In this document: positions 9,438-19,616 of the stretch, piece after piece
How positions within the stretch are numbered: the stretch's first letter is position 1
How the letters are laid out: every line of letters starts with the position of its first letter
Program-made: the position numbers and the translations under genes
Notes under the pieces: generated by a model
What the model was told of the DNA's origin: nothing
What the model saw: the letters and a program-made list of their open reading frames with translations, nothing else
Database searches by the model: none
Assembly (NCBI GenBank): GCA_903892995.1
Contig: CAITKP010000092.1
Location: 1-64,000, forward strand
Length of the DNA stretch: 64,000 nucleotides
Direction of reading: 5' to 3'
From: an uncultured Campylobacterales bacterium
Lineage (GTDB): Bacteria; Campylobacterota; Campylobacteria; Campylobacterales; Sulfurimonadaceae

Positions 9438-11036
9438 TTATGCTCTTGGTCCACGGTTTCTGTCGTTGTTTGAACGAGCAGGTCTCTCACCACGAGGTGC
9501 TCTATCGTTTGAACGACTTCTATCTCCGCCACCAGCACTGTTTCTATCTCTATCTGAACGGTTTCTATCACCGCTTCCACTTGGACGGCTACTATTTCCT
9601 CTGTAACCACCACGACGATTTCCACCACGATTTCTGTCGCCGCCTCTATCTCCGCCACGGTTGTTGATACGTGCTAAGATGCCCTCAAGTCTATCAGCAG
9701 GGATACCAATATTGTTTGGTCCTTGGATAGATTGCTTTTCAAGCAACATAGAGATCATTTTAAACAACATTGTTTCTTCGTCTATATCTTCTTTGAGTTG
9801 ATCAAGTATCACGTGTGCTTCATCATAGATTTTTTGCTCTTCGATTGATGCAACAAGAGTAGCAATTGTTGATGCTTTCATATCGCTTTTACTTGGAACG
9901 TATGCGTGTTCCATAGTTGTTCCAACTTTTGCTTTAATGCGTTGCAACTCTTTGAACTCTAGTGGAGTTAAAAGTGTAATTGCTTTTCCCTCTTTACCAG
10001 CACGTCCAGTTCTACCAATACGGTGAACATAGCTCTCAGGATCAAAAGGAATATGGTAGTTAAATACGTGAGTAATATCGTTTACATGTATACCACGTGC
10101 AGCAACGTCAGTTGCAACAAGCACTTGAACAGTTCCAGCTTTTACAGCTTTAATAACAGTTTCGCGTTGGCGTTGTTCCATATCGCCATGGAGTCCATTT
10201 GCGATAAATCCTGCAGCTGAAAGAACATTTGCAAGACGATCAACTTCACGTTTTGTACGACAAAATACGATCGCTTTATCCATATCTTCAGATTCCATCA
10301 AACGGATAATAGCCGCATCACGCTCGCTCTCTTCGATGACGTAGTACTCTTGTTTGATATCTTTATTTGTTGTTTCACCTTTTGTGATAGAAACAAATGC
10401 TGGATTTTGTAAAATACGCTCAGCTAGGATTTTGATCGGTGCTGGCATTGTTGCTGAGAAAAGTAGAGTTTGACGATCTGTTGGAAGGTAAGAAAATATC
10501 TCATTGATATCATCTAAAAATCCCATATCTAGCATCTCATCTGCTTCATCTAAAACAACGATTTTAGGAGCGAAGTTATCAAGCATATTGCGTTTTAAAA
10601 GATCAAGCAAACGTCCTGGTGTTGCAACAACAACTTGTGCTCCACGTTTGATAAGGTCAAGTTGACGGTTATAAGAGCTTCCACCATATATAGTAACAGT
10701 GTTAACGCCTAAGTTGCGTCCATATTTGAAAAGTTCATCACTTACTTGAGTTGCAAGTTCGCGTGTTGGAGTGATAACTAAAACTTCCACTCCTGAACGC
10801 ATATCCATTGAGTTTAGAGCTGGTAAACCAAACGCTGCTGTTTTACCTGTTCCTGTATGTGCTTGTCCAACGATATCACGACCTTGCATTACTAAAGGAA
10901 TCGCCTCTGCTTGGATCGGGCTTGGTACTTTAAAGCCAGCATAATCGATAGCTCTAAGTAAATCTTTTTTGAAACCAAAAGCTTCAAAAGTCATTTGTGG
11001 TACTTCAGTTTCCTGAACTTGTGTGTTTTCTTGCAT
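9438..11036 (-). CDS. DEAD-box RNA helicase (DeaD/CsdA-like) with RGG-rich C-terminal tail; ORF extends to 11066 but start is likely ATG at 11036
   Basis: AHTGTGKTAAFGLP, PTRELATQ, VLDEADEMLDMGF, SATMP, HRIGRTGRAG; C-terminal RGGDRGGDRNRGGNRRGGYRG. Confidence 0.95.
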   Translation of the reverse strand: MQENTQVQETEVPQMTFEAFGFKKDLLRAIDYAGFKVPSPIQAEAIPLVMQGRDIVGQAHTGTGKTAAFGLPALNSMDMRSGVEVLVITPTRELATQVSDELFKYGRNLGVNTVTIYGGSSYNRQLDLIKRGAQVVVATPGRLLDLLKRNMLDNFAPKIVVLDEADEMLDMGFLDDINEIFSYLPTDRQTLLFSATMPAPIKILAERILQNPAFVSITKGETTNKDIKQEYYVIEESERDAAIIRLMESEDMDKAIVFCRTKREVDRLANVLSAAGFIANGLHGDMEQRQRETVIKAVKAGTVQVLVATDVAARGIHVNDITHVFNYHIPFDPESYVHRIGRTGRAGKEGKAITLLTPLEFKELQRIKAKVGTTMEHAYVPSKSDMKASTIATLVASIEEQKIYDEAHVILDQLKEDIDEETMLFKMISMLLEKQSIQGPNNIGIPADRLEGILARINNRGGDRGGDRNRGGNRRGGYRGNSSRPSGSGDRNRSDRDRNSAGGGDRSRSNDRAPRGERPARSNNDRNRGPRA

Positions 11037-11248
11037 GTTTATCCATTGCTTAAGGACACGACTCAACTCTACATGTAAGCGTCTTTGCGCTTATAGAGTT
11101 TAGAGGTGTCCTCGTTAAATTTTTTCGCGTTAAGTTTGCGAAATGGAATTATATCTAACCAACCTTATAAGTAGGGCTTAATATATTTATTAGTTTCAAA
11201 TTAAGAAATAAAGCATATAATGTGTGTAAAAATATATAGGAGTTTTGG

Positions 11249-11851
11249 ATGAAAAAGAGTTTGATTAGCCTTGTGAGTGCAGTTTTATTATCAAGCTCAC
11301 TTTTTGGAGCATGTGAATATGAGCAAAAAGGGGATATTATCGTTGGTTTTAAAGCGTTTAAAACACCACTTAAAATCGGAGTTGGCGGAGAGTTTAATAG
11401 TGTTGAATATATTAACAACAGACAAAGCGCTACTGATCTGCAAACACTTTTGAGTGGTTCAAAGGTTGCTATCAATACTTCAAGTGTAGATAGTGCAAAT
11501 CCTGCACGCGATAAAAAATTGGTTGATTTTTTCTTTAACAAGATGATCCAACAAGGGATTAGTGCAAAAATAACTGATCTCAAAACAGATAAGAGTGATG
11601 GAAAATCAAAAGCTGTCACAGGTGTGGTTTTTGTTGAGATCAAGATGAACAATGTGACTCGTCCTGCGGAGCTAAAGTTCAATTATGACAAAGGTGTGTT
11701 TCAAGCAGATGGTTCTATAGATCTTGCAGATTACAAAGCGCTTGGAGCTTTGAATTCAATCAATAAAGCTTGTTATGATCTGCATCAAGGAAAAACATGG
11801 TCAGATGTAGGCATAAGTTTTAACCTGAGCATCAAAGAGGATTGTCAGTAA
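11249..11851 (+). CDS. Periplasmic YceI-like protein
   Basis: Signal peptide MKKSLISLVSAVLLSSSLFGA; VGFKAFKT...SAKITDLKTDKSDGKSKAVTGVVFVEIKMNNVTRPAELKFNYD... Confidence 0.65.
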   Translation: MKKSLISLVSAVLLSSSLFGACEYEQKGDIIVGFKAFKTPLKIGVGGEFNSVEYINNRQSATDLQTLLSGSKVAINTSSVDSANPARDKKLVDFFFNKMIQQGISAKITDLKTDKSDGKSKAVTGVVFVEIKMNNVTRPAELKFNYDKGVFQADGSIDLADYKALGALNSINKACYDLHQGKTWSDVGISFNLSIKEDCQ

Positions 11852-11852
11852 G

Positions 11853-12041
11853 ATGAAAATCCTCACTCAATATAGTTACGAAAAAACTTGGCAGCTAACA
11901 ACAGATGCGGATCTTTTGAGAATGATAAAAGAGGAAGTGGGTGAAGAGGGTGCAGAAGGAACTCTTTCTTATGTAAAAGAGGTCTGCGCAAAGGGCAAGA
12001 GCATTACTGTCGGCTCTTGCAGATTTAAAAAAGGCGATTGA
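11853..12041 (+). CDS. Small hypothetical protein (62 aa)
   Basis: ATG two bases after the preceding stop; operon-like. Confidence 0.5.
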   Translation: MKILTQYSYEKTWQLTTDADLLRMIKEEVGEEGAEGTLSYVKEVCAKGKSITVGSCRFKKGD

Positions 12042-12047
12042 TTATTG

Positions 12048-12602
12048 TTAAGGATGAGGAACTTTGAGAGTAGAGTTCAAACTCCACCCGATGATTGCCA
12101 TTAAAAAAATAACAATGACTGAAGGAAATAGTGCATGAGAAGCAGCTAGATAAACAAGCCAAAGAAGGATCGCGCCAAGGGGCGTTGGTACACCTGTGAA
12201 ATATTTAGAGACCTCTCCGACATCTGCATTGATATTGAATTGGATAAGACGGCGAAGTCCTGAGATGACATAGTAGATACTAATGAGAGCCGCAACAACA
12301 CTAACTGCTCCCTCAGTTTTTGAATATATCGCTTGAAAAATCAAAAATACAGGAACGAGTACGAAAGATAAAAAATCTGCAAAGCTATCAAGTTGGACAC
12401 CAAACTCATTTGAGAGTTTAAATTTTCTTGCAATCTTGCCATCAAAAATATCAAAAGCACCGCCAATCCAAGCCAAAATAATCGCTATAAAAAAGTTATT
12501 TTGAGTAATAAAGTAGGTTGCCATCAAGCCAGCTGTGATATTTACCATAGTAAAAAGATTGGCAAGGTTGAAGTGAGAAGTGCTCTGCCACAAAAATTTC
12601 AT
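12048..12602 (-). CDS. pssA: CDP-alcohol phosphatidyltransferase (PssA-like)
   Basis: GGAFDIFDGKIARKFKLSNEFGVQLDSFADFLSF matches the CDP-alcohol phosphotransferase motif DG(x)2AR(x)8G(x)3D(x)3D. Confidence 0.8.
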   Translation of the reverse strand: MKFLWQSTSHFNLANLFTMVNITAGLMATYFITQNNFFIAIILAWIGGAFDIFDGKIARKFKLSNEFGVQLDSFADFLSFVLVPVFLIFQAIYSKTEGAVSVVAALISIYYVISGLRRLIQFNINADVGEVSKYFTGVPTPLGAILLWLVYLAASHALFPSVIVIFLMAIIGWSLNSTLKVPHP

Positions 12603-12647
12603 TTCTGTCCTTTTTGGGCAATTATAGCATTAGGAAGTTAAAAAACT

Positions 12648-14759
12648 CTAAGAGATTCCAAGAAAAAGTACACTTTTATAAGCGATAAATGCCAAAGTGT
12701 ATGCAACCGTTGTGGTGAGCAAGAAAAGATAAAAAGCGTATTTAATCCCTCCAGCTTCTCTTGTAAATACTGCCGTCGCAGCAAAACATGGCAGATAGGT
12801 CATAATAATCACGATAAATGCGATTGCTGAAGCAAAAGAGATATTGGAATGGAGTCTTTGCATCAGTCCCATATTATGTTCATCCGCATCTGTGGCGACA
12901 GAATATAAAACTCCAAGAGTAGAAACAACAACCTCTTTGGCAGCAAGACCGGTTTGAAGTGCCACCGCCATCTTCCAATCCATACCAATTGGTTCAAACA
13001 CAGGTTCGATAAACTTGCCAATACGACCTAAAAAGCTCTGTTCAAGGAGAGTTTCACTTAAAGAGGTTTGTAGATTTTTTTTCACTTCTTGATTGCTTGT
13101 TTGCTCTATTTTTGCCGTTTGTTCTGCTATCATCTGCGGATTGTGTGGATAGTTGCTTAAAAACCACACAAGCATAGAAGCCCCAGCGATAAAAGTTCCT
13201 GCTTTTTTGATATACATAGTAGTTTTTGTTTTGACAGTGTGCCAAATCAAAGAGAAAGAGGGAAGGCGGTATTTTGGCATCTCCATAACAAAGGGTTCAT
13301 CTTTGCCTTTAAATGCTGTCATTTTGAGTACTTTTGCGGCAATAAGTCCGATGATAGCACCGCTTATATAGATGGCAAAAAGAACATTTCCAGCACTGTT
13401 TTCTCCAAAAAAAGCTCCTGCAAAAAGAACATAAACAGGAAGTCTCGCTCCACAACTCATAAAACCGATAACAAAAAGAGTAAGCAATCTATCTCTGTCA
13501 TTTTTTAAAATGCGTGCACTCATATATGCGGGAATAGAACAGCCAAAACCTGTAACAAGGGGAATGAAAGATTGCCCATGTAAACCAAAGCGGTGGAAAA
13601 AGCCATCCAGTAAAAAAGCGACACGGCTCATGTATCCTGTTGATTCTAAAAGTGCGATCCCAATAAAAAGAATAACAATATTTGGAACAAACATAACCAC
13701 AGCACCGACACCGCTAATGAGCCCATCAACGACAAGAGAACGCAACTCATCATTTACGATAGTTCCTCCAATGAGTGCGCCAAACCATGTAAAAAAGCCA
13801 TCAATCCAATCCATCGGAATAGAACCGAGCTTAAAGGTAAGTTGAAAAAGCCCCCACATAAAAAATAAAAATATAGGGATTCCAAATACTGGATGGATGA
13901 GAATACGATCTATTTTATCTGTTGTGGAGATCTCTTTTAATTTTATATTATCTTGTTTGAGGACTTCGGCAATAATACCTTTGTTAAATGCCATATACTC
14001 TTCTGCGAAGATATCTTGCATATCCTCTGTTTGGTGGTGTAGTGCTAGATGTGCATTGGCTTCATGCAGTATTGGTTGGAGTTCTATCCAGATTGGATCG
14101 TTGTGCATCTTTTGGTAAGTCTTTTCATGGTTTTGTAAAAGATTGATCGCGATGCGTCTTAAAGAGTTGTGGGATTTAAAATGGTGATTGCTTAAGCAGG
14201 TGATAATATTTTCAATCTCCTCTTCTATTGGTTCACTAAAGATGAGTTTGGACTCACTCAGTGCATTTTCAAAACTGTTGACAATAGCATCAAGCAAAGC
14301 GCCGATTCCCTCCTTTGTTGTCGCAGAAACGCTGATAGCTTTGACACCTAAAAGTTGTGAAAAAAGTTCGGCATCAATATGGATTCCCTCTTTTGCTGCT
14401 TCATCGCTCATGTTGAGTGCGATGACGAGCTTTTTATTCATATTTAAAAGTTCTGAGGTAAGTTGAAGATTCCTTTGCAGATTGGTTGAATCAACGACAT
14501 TCACGATGAGGTCATACTCCTCTTCACATAAAAAGTTTGAGGTCACGCGCTCTTCAATAGAATACTCACTCAGCATATAGGTTCCAGGCAGATCGACGAT
14601 GTTGATTTTGTACCCATTGTGGGCAAAAAGGACTTCACTCTTTTCAACTGTTACGCCCGTGAAATTGCCTACATGTAAGTGTGCATTTGAGATAGAGTTA
14701 ATAAGCATACTTTTGCCTACATTTGGTTGTCCGACAAGTGCTATTTTGATCCTTTTCAT
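12648..14759 (-). CDS. feoB: Ferrous iron transport protein B
   Basis: N-terminal G domain (VGQPNVGKS, DLPGTYMLSEYSIEE, NMSD), C-terminal permease with GFGCSIPAYMSAR. Confidence 0.96.
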   Translation of the reverse strand: MKRIKIALVGQPNVGKSMLINSISNAHLHVGNFTGVTVEKSEVLFAHNGYKINIVDLPGTYMLSEYSIEERVTSNFLCEEEYDLIVNVVDSTNLQRNLQLTSELLNMNKKLVIALNMSDEAAKEGIHIDAELFSQLLGVKAISVSATTKEGIGALLDAIVNSFENALSESKLIFSEPIEEEIENIITCLSNHHFKSHNSLRRIAINLLQNHEKTYQKMHNDPIWIELQPILHEANAHLALHHQTEDMQDIFAEEYMAFNKGIIAEVLKQDNIKLKEISTTDKIDRILIHPVFGIPIFLFFMWGLFQLTFKLGSIPMDWIDGFFTWFGALIGGTIVNDELRSLVVDGLISGVGAVVMFVPNIVILFIGIALLESTGYMSRVAFLLDGFFHRFGLHGQSFIPLVTGFGCSIPAYMSARILKNDRDRLLTLFVIGFMSCGARLPVYVLFAGAFFGENSAGNVLFAIYISGAIIGLIAAKVLKMTAFKGKDEPFVMEMPKYRLPSFSLIWHTVKTKTTMYIKKAGTFIAGASMLVWFLSNYPHNPQMIAEQTAKIEQTSNQEVKKNLQTSLSETLLEQSFLGRIGKFIEPVFEPIGMDWKMAVALQTGLAAKEVVVSTLGVLYSVATDADEHNMGLMQRLHSNISFASAIAFIVIIMTYLPCFAATAVFTREAGGIKYAFYLFLLTTTVAYTLAFIAYKSVLFLGIS

Positions 14760-14980
14760 ACTAGTTTTACCTCGATTGCGCTAGCTTCCTCTTTTCGAAG
14801 AGCGATATTCATTTTGCCTACTTTGATTTCAACTGTACTTTTTGTCGGAGAAAAACCAAGAAGACTGATGGTTGCACCTTTTATAACTCCAAAAGATACG
14901 AGCCTTTGTCTCAGCTCGCCTTGAGTATTTAGTTTTATAATCTCTAATTTATCGCTTAATTTACACTCTAAAAGATTCAT
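14756..14980 (-). CDS. feoA: FeoA family protein
   Basis: 74 aa SH3-like: LRQRLVSFGVIKGATISLLGFSP...VEIKVGKMNIALRKEEA; overlaps feoB. Confidence 0.9.
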   Translation of the reverse strand: MNLLECKLSDKLEIIKLNTQGELRQRLVSFGVIKGATISLLGFSPTKSTVEIKVGKMNIALRKEEASAIEVKLV

Positions 14981-16176
14981 TTGTTTTTGCCTTTAAAACT
15001 ATATGTTAAATTTATTTGCGCTCGGTTTGAGTTGTTTTGAACATTTTTTGGATCAATTTTATCACTTTCTTTTACATAGATTGCAGAGAATTGAAAATCA
15101 TTATTGATATTATATTCAAAACCGATGTTTTGCTCAATAATATCTGCTTTTTCTCCAAGGTAATTCTTTTTACCTACAAACTCTCCAAGAGCATAGAAGA
15201 GTTTAAAATTTTTAAAATCGTAGCTTAGAGCTGTACTGAAAGCTTCACTTTGACGTTGTGCACTTATATTGTCTAAAATCATCGTATCCATACTTGTATA
15301 TAAAGTTCCTCCGCCAAAACCGCTAAAACTGCTTTTTCCTTTGTCGCATTTTGCTTTGTTATATGCTAGGTTGATTGATAATCCATAGAGTTCCAATCTG
15401 CTGAGTACTCCATAGATCTGTGCATTTATTGTGCTTTTTGAAAGCTCTTGCTGGCTTATGTATTGTGCCCTTACATGTAAGACGCTATCATCGCTTACAT
15501 GTAAGTGAACTCCTGCATCAGTATAAAAAATATCTGCAAGATCACTAATCTCATAAAGCCAAATACTCGCGTCTATAGATTCACTGCTAAATCCTACTGA
15601 GCCAAGCCAAGCACCACTTTTACCAACTGGCGTAAAACCTTTTTCAAGTCCCGCATCATAGCCTTGCCAGTTTAAAATCTTCCCAGCCACAAGTGTGAAC
15701 TCATCACTTTTATAGGTCGCAATAGTCGCTTCAAATGTATTTTTCACCATCCGAATAGGATCACTATTTGCAAATGGAGTGTCAATAACTTGTCTTCCTG
15801 TACGAAGATTGAGATCTTTATAATTATAGTTAATATAGGCTTCGGCAAGTTCTGTATAGTTACCTTTTGTAGATGAAAGTTCACTGTTTTGTTTTGTGTT
15901 TGAAACCTCTCCTGTTGCAAAATTTATATCTTGTGATATATAAAAAGCGCCAACTGCATTAAACCCTTCAAATGGAGCAGTTTCATATTTGAATTGTCCG
16001 CCTAAAGCAGTCGCATAGTTGTTCTCACTATGGGCGTTATCAAGTTGTTTTTGAATATATGTTGAAGCGATTTCAACGGAGAAAAATCCATTTGTGACAC
16101 TCTCACTCAACTGAGTCTGTGCGAATAGATTAAGAGAAAATAGACTAAATAATAAAACATTTACAAAAGCTTTCAA
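14977..16176 (-). CDS. Opr family outer-membrane porin
   Basis: Signal peptide, YINYNYKDLNLRTGRQVIDTPFANSDPIRMVKNTFEA typical of Campylobacterota OprD-like porins; C-terminal aromatic strand. Confidence 0.8.
   Translation of the reverse strand: MKAFVNVLLFSLFSLNLFAQTQLSESVTNGFFSVEIASTYIQKQLDNAHSENNYATALGGQFKYETAPFEGFNAVGAFYISQDINFATGEVSNTKQNSELSSTKGNYTELAEAYINYNYKDLNLRTGRQVIDTPFANSDPIRMVKNTFEATIATYKSDEFTLVAGKILNWQGYDAGLEKGFTPVGKSGAWLGSVGFSSESIDASIWLYEISDLADIFYTDAGVHLHVSDDSVLHVRAQYISQQELSKSTINAQIYGVLSRLELYGLSINLAYNKAKCDKGKSSFSGFGGGTLYTSMDTMILDNISAQRQSEAFSTALSYDFKNFKLFYALGEFVGKKNYLGEKADIIEQNIGFEYNINNDFQFSAIYVKESDKIDPKNVQNNSNRAQINLTYSFKGKNK
15471..15504. repeat. Two TTACATGTAA palindromes 24 bp apart in the porin gene
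   Basis: TTACATGTAA at 15471-15480 and 15495-15504. Confidence 0.9.
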
Positions 16177-16197
16177 AAATACTCCTTTTGAATTGTG

Positions 16198-16253
16198 TAA
16201 TGATATTCATTATCAACTTAAGATAGTATTAGTTATGATAACTATTATCATAA
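16198..16253. promoter_or_regulatory. Fur-box-like tandem operator between the porin-feoAB operon and the 16308 two-component operon
   Basis: AATGATATTCATTATC followed by a perfect inverted repeat TTATGATAA-CTA-TTATCATAA (16233-16253), similar to Fur consensus GATAATGATAATCATTATC. Confidence 0.65.
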
Positions 16254-16307
16254 CACTAAAATAATGCTATTATCCAAACATTAAGAGAAATGCGTTAAAG
16301 TATCGGT

Positions 16308-16970
16308 ATGAATAAAATATTGATGATAGAAGATGATTTGGAATTAGCAGAGATACTCACTGAATATCTCGAACAGTTTGATTTTAAGATAGTGACAGAG
16401 GATGATCCTTTTAAAGCTGTAAGTATCTTAAAACTAGAACCTTTTGATCTGGTGATCTTAGACCTTACACTTCCTGGGATGGATGGTTTGGAAGTATGCG
16501 AAGCAATCCGTGAGCGTCAAGATATTCCTATTATTATCTCTTCTGCACGAAGCGATGTTACAGACAAAGTCGCGGCTTTGGCGCTGGGTGCTGATGATTA
16601 TCTACCAAAACCCTATGATCCGCGTGAATTAGAAGCACGTATTCATTCGGTACTTCGTAGATATGAAGCAAAAGTATCGCAAAAAGATGAGATGAAGAGT
16701 GATTACAGATGTGATACCTCTTCGATGCAGATTTACTACAAAGGGCGTGCGCTTGATTTGACAAATGCTGAGTATGGGATCTTATCTTATATGGTTTCAA
16801 AACAGGGTAATGTAGTCTCAAGAGAGGATCTCATCCACAATGTTAATGCAATCAATGAAGATTCATCAAACAAAAGTATTGACGTTATGGTTGGACGTAT
16901 CAGAAATAAACTTGGTGATAAGTCATTAATAGAATCTGTGCGAGGCGTGGGGTATAAACTCATCAAATGA
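16308..16970 (+). CDS. OmpR-family response regulator (ArsR/CpxR-like of Campylobacterota)
   Basis: Receiver (MIEDDLELAEIL...VILDLTLPGMDG...ALGADDYLPKPYDPRELEARI) plus winged helix. Confidence 0.92.
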   Translation: MNKILMIEDDLELAEILTEYLEQFDFKIVTEDDPFKAVSILKLEPFDLVILDLTLPGMDGLEVCEAIRERQDIPIIISSARSDVTDKVAALALGADDYLPKPYDPRELEARIHSVLRRYEAKVSQKDEMKSDYRCDTSSMQIYYKGRALDLTNAEYGILSYMVSKQGNVVSREDLIHNVNAINEDSSNKSIDVMVGRIRNKLGDKSLIESVRGVGYKLIK

Positions 16971-18247
16971 GACGCCACGCAGTTCTTCTTACTATCCTTT
17001 TTGCACTTTTTGTGACACTCTCGAGTGTAAGTTATGTATTTTGGCAGTTTTATCAACTCAACTACACGAGATATGTCAACAATATTTTTATAAAGCACTC
17101 TGTTATCACTCAACTCTTTCATGAGTACCAGCAAAATCAGGGTTCATCTGTTATCTTCGATGCAAATCTCGCTATCTACAATATGTCAGCAATCTCAGAT
17201 TCTCAAGCTCGGCATATCCTTGAATATGGAAAAATACTTAAAGAGGAAACAAGAACAAATAGCGTAGATAGTATGGAGGAGAATGCAAATATATCTTACA
17301 TTGCAACTCCCACAACTCGACTAAAAACTATGATGTTGCAGTATCAAAACTCTATCTATTTTTATATCCGTACAAATACGGGTTCTATTATGGTTATGGA
17401 TGCAACGCTCAAACCTTATAAACCGTGGAATCTCCTTTCAAACTATGCGACCATTGTCTCCATTATCATTATCTCTTTTATGCTTATTTTGCAAAGACTT
17501 CGTCCTTTGATACGTTTGTTTCAGCGTATTGCACTCTTTGGAGCAGGAAATTTGAATGTTTCTTTTAAAGCAAAAGGAGCGGATGAGATCGCTGTAATCG
17601 CAAATGAGCTAGAAACAGCAAGGCTCAAAATAAACTCAATGCTTGAAGCAAGAACTCTTTTTTTACGTAATATTATGCATGAGCTAAAAACACCTATTGC
17701 AAAAGGAACTATCGCAACGCAGATGTTAGAGTCTCAAAAACAGCGTGATCGTTTTAGTTCCATTTTTGGACGTTTAGAAGCTTTAGTCAATGACTTTGCA
17801 ATGATAGAAGAGGTCACTTCTCTTACAAATAAAAAAGAGTTTGCCCAGTATAGAATTGTCGATATCATTGATGGTGCTATAGATATGTCTATGGTAGAAA
17901 TTGAGCATATAGAAGTGGATGTGCAGAGCTCTGCAAAGATGCTTGCTTCTTATAGACTTTATACAACAGCGATTAAAAATATGATAGATAATGCGATGAA
18001 ATATTCACCTGATAAACATATACAGATAGTTGCCATTGATGGTGAACTTCGTTTTAAAAGTCGGGGTGAGAGACTCAAATATCCTCTAAGTTTTTATATA
18101 GAACCCTTTACAAAAGAGTCCTCATCTCAAAACAGTTTTGGTCTTGGACTTTATCTTGTGGACTCTATACTCAAAGCGCACAAACAAGTTTTAGCGTATG
18201 AGTACAAAGATGGAATCAACTCTTTTATCTTCGCAAAAGAGCGATAA
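16967..18247 (+). CDS. Sensor histidine kinase (ArsS-like)
   Basis: Two TMs, HAMP-like, LRNIMHELKTPIAKG H-box, IKNMIDNAMKYSP N-box, SFGLGLYLV; overlaps RR stop. Confidence 0.9.
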   Translation: MRRHAVLLTILFALFVTLSSVSYVFWQFYQLNYTRYVNNIFIKHSVITQLFHEYQQNQGSSVIFDANLAIYNMSAISDSQARHILEYGKILKEETRTNSVDSMEENANISYIATPTTRLKTMMLQYQNSIYFYIRTNTGSIMVMDATLKPYKPWNLLSNYATIVSIIIISFMLILQRLRPLIRLFQRIALFGAGNLNVSFKAKGADEIAVIANELETARLKINSMLEARTLFLRNIMHELKTPIAKGTIATQMLESQKQRDRFSSIFGRLEALVNDFAMIEEVTSLTNKKEFAQYRIVDIIDGAIDMSMVEIEHIEVDVQSSAKMLASYRLYTTAIKNMIDNAMKYSPDKHIQIVAIDGELRFKSRGERLKYPLSFYIEPFTKESSSQNSFGLGLYLVDSILKAHKQVLAYEYKDGINSFIFAKER

Positions 18248-18248
18248 T

Positions 18249-18282
18249 AAAACTCAATTAACTATTTTTTATTGAGTTTTTC
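18249..18282. terminator. Bidirectional terminator between convergent kinase and pgi
   Basis: Perfect inverted repeat AAAACTCAAT (18249-18258) / ATTGAGTTTT (18271-18280); T/A runs on both sides; pgi stop codon is in the loop. Confidence 0.7.
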
Positions 18283-19467
18283 TTTGAGAATGATTTTGCC
18301 CATCTCAACACCTGGTTGGTCATAAGCATTGATATCTAGCATACGAGCCACAAGAGCAGTTAAAAGTTCATAATAGTAGATAAGTTCGCCAATGGCATGA
18401 GCATCTGCTTGGGATACTTCGATGACATCAAGGGGAATATGCTCTAGCGAGAGTAGCGATTCAACAATAGAATCCGCTTGCATATTGATAATCTCAGAAA
18501 ACTTATATCCATTGAGAATATCAAGAGACTCAAGATCTTTTAAAGAGTTGTTTGGAATAGTCAAAGAGTTTTCAAAATTTGCTATTTTGATAACAGTAAC
18601 ACTTTTATCGCGCTTTCCATCTACTATGAGTTGTAAAAATGAGTGCTGATCAGTCGGCCCAATAAGTCCAACGGGAGTAAGCCCTACATGTAATTGTGAA
18701 TGGAGCTGTTTTTTTCCTAAACTCTCGCCCCAAAGCTGTACATACCATGCGTTAAACTCCCGAAACACTTCAGAGTAGCTAAAGAGACAGTTGATATTGT
18801 AAGTGTTAGCAGTTTGCGCATAATAGGTCGCTTTTTTAAGTAAAGAAGTATCATATCCCTCTTGGTTAAAAAAGGAGTCATAAATATTTCTAGCACCCTC
18901 TAAAAGAGAAGCTATATCTACACCTATCATCGCTAAAGGGGCTAGTCCAACAGCACTTAAAACAGAAAAGCGTCCACCGACATTGTGGGGAATATGAAAC
19001 ACTTTAATATCATTGTGGATCGCATGGCTTTCTAAAAGCGAACCCTCATCGGTGATAATTGTGCAGTTTTTACTGTGTATATCTACGATAGAAGCGATAT
19101 ATTTATAGACAGAGATTGTTTCAACAGTAGTTCCAGATTTGGAGATGATACAAAAATGCGCATTGGCAAGATCGATTTTTTCCATCTCATCACAAATAAC
19201 AAGTGGATCAGTTGTTTCGATGACATAAAGTTTTTTAGAAAATTGATTAGTGTATTTTAAAAATTTGTAGATAGCAGATGTTCCAAGAGCACTTCCACCG
19301 ATTCCAACGACAACGATATCTTGTGCCGTAATAGTTTTTGCATACTCTTCATACTCGCTGACATCTTGATGGCAGAGTTCATAAAAGCCGATCTCTTCTC
19401 TTTCTGATTTGATCAATTCTAAAATTTTTTCGTTTGGTTTTGTATCAAAGTAGAAGCTATTTTTCAT
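18262..19467 (-). CDS. pgi: Glucose-6-phosphate isomerase (ORF extends to 19509; likely start ATG 19467)
   Basis: VVVGIGGSALGTSAIYKFL, ISKSGTTVETIS, GGRFSVLSAVGL, GPTDQHSFLQLIVDG. Confidence 0.92.
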   Translation of the reverse strand: MKNSFYFDTKPNEKILELIKSEREEIGFYELCHQDVSEYEEYAKTITAQDIVVVGIGGSALGTSAIYKFLKYTNQFSKKLYVIETTDPLVICDEMEKIDLANAHFCIISKSGTTVETISVYKYIASIVDIHSKNCTIITDEGSLLESHAIHNDIKVFHIPHNVGGRFSVLSAVGLAPLAMIGVDIASLLEGARNIYDSFFNQEGYDTSLLKKATYYAQTANTYNINCLFSYSEVFREFNAWYVQLWGESLGKKQLHSQLHVGLTPVGLIGPTDQHSFLQLIVDGKRDKSVTVIKIANFENSLTIPNNSLKDLESLDILNGYKFSEIINMQADSIVESLLSLEHIPLDVIEVSQADAHAIGELIYYYELLTALVARMLDINAYDQPGVEMGKIILKEKLNKK

Positions 19468-19616
19468 AGTTTGGACCTTAAATTCCTTAAATTCTTGACA
19501 TAATAACATAAATGAGGGTAAAATACCGCCACTAAAAGTGTAAACAAAAACTTCAAAATCTACACAAATCTTTCATATTTCGTGACAAATCCAACTTAAA
19601 CAAGGTGAAGCAATTA

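Noticed and set aside
9431-9667. Overlapping ORFs on both strands opposite the helicase tail
   Set aside because: Low-complexity RGG codons create spurious open frames; no RBS or family resemblance.
13054-14924. Several 60-110 aa antisense ORFs over feoB (for example 13510..13845, 14188..14466)
   Set aside because: Antisense shadow ORFs of a clearly coding gene.
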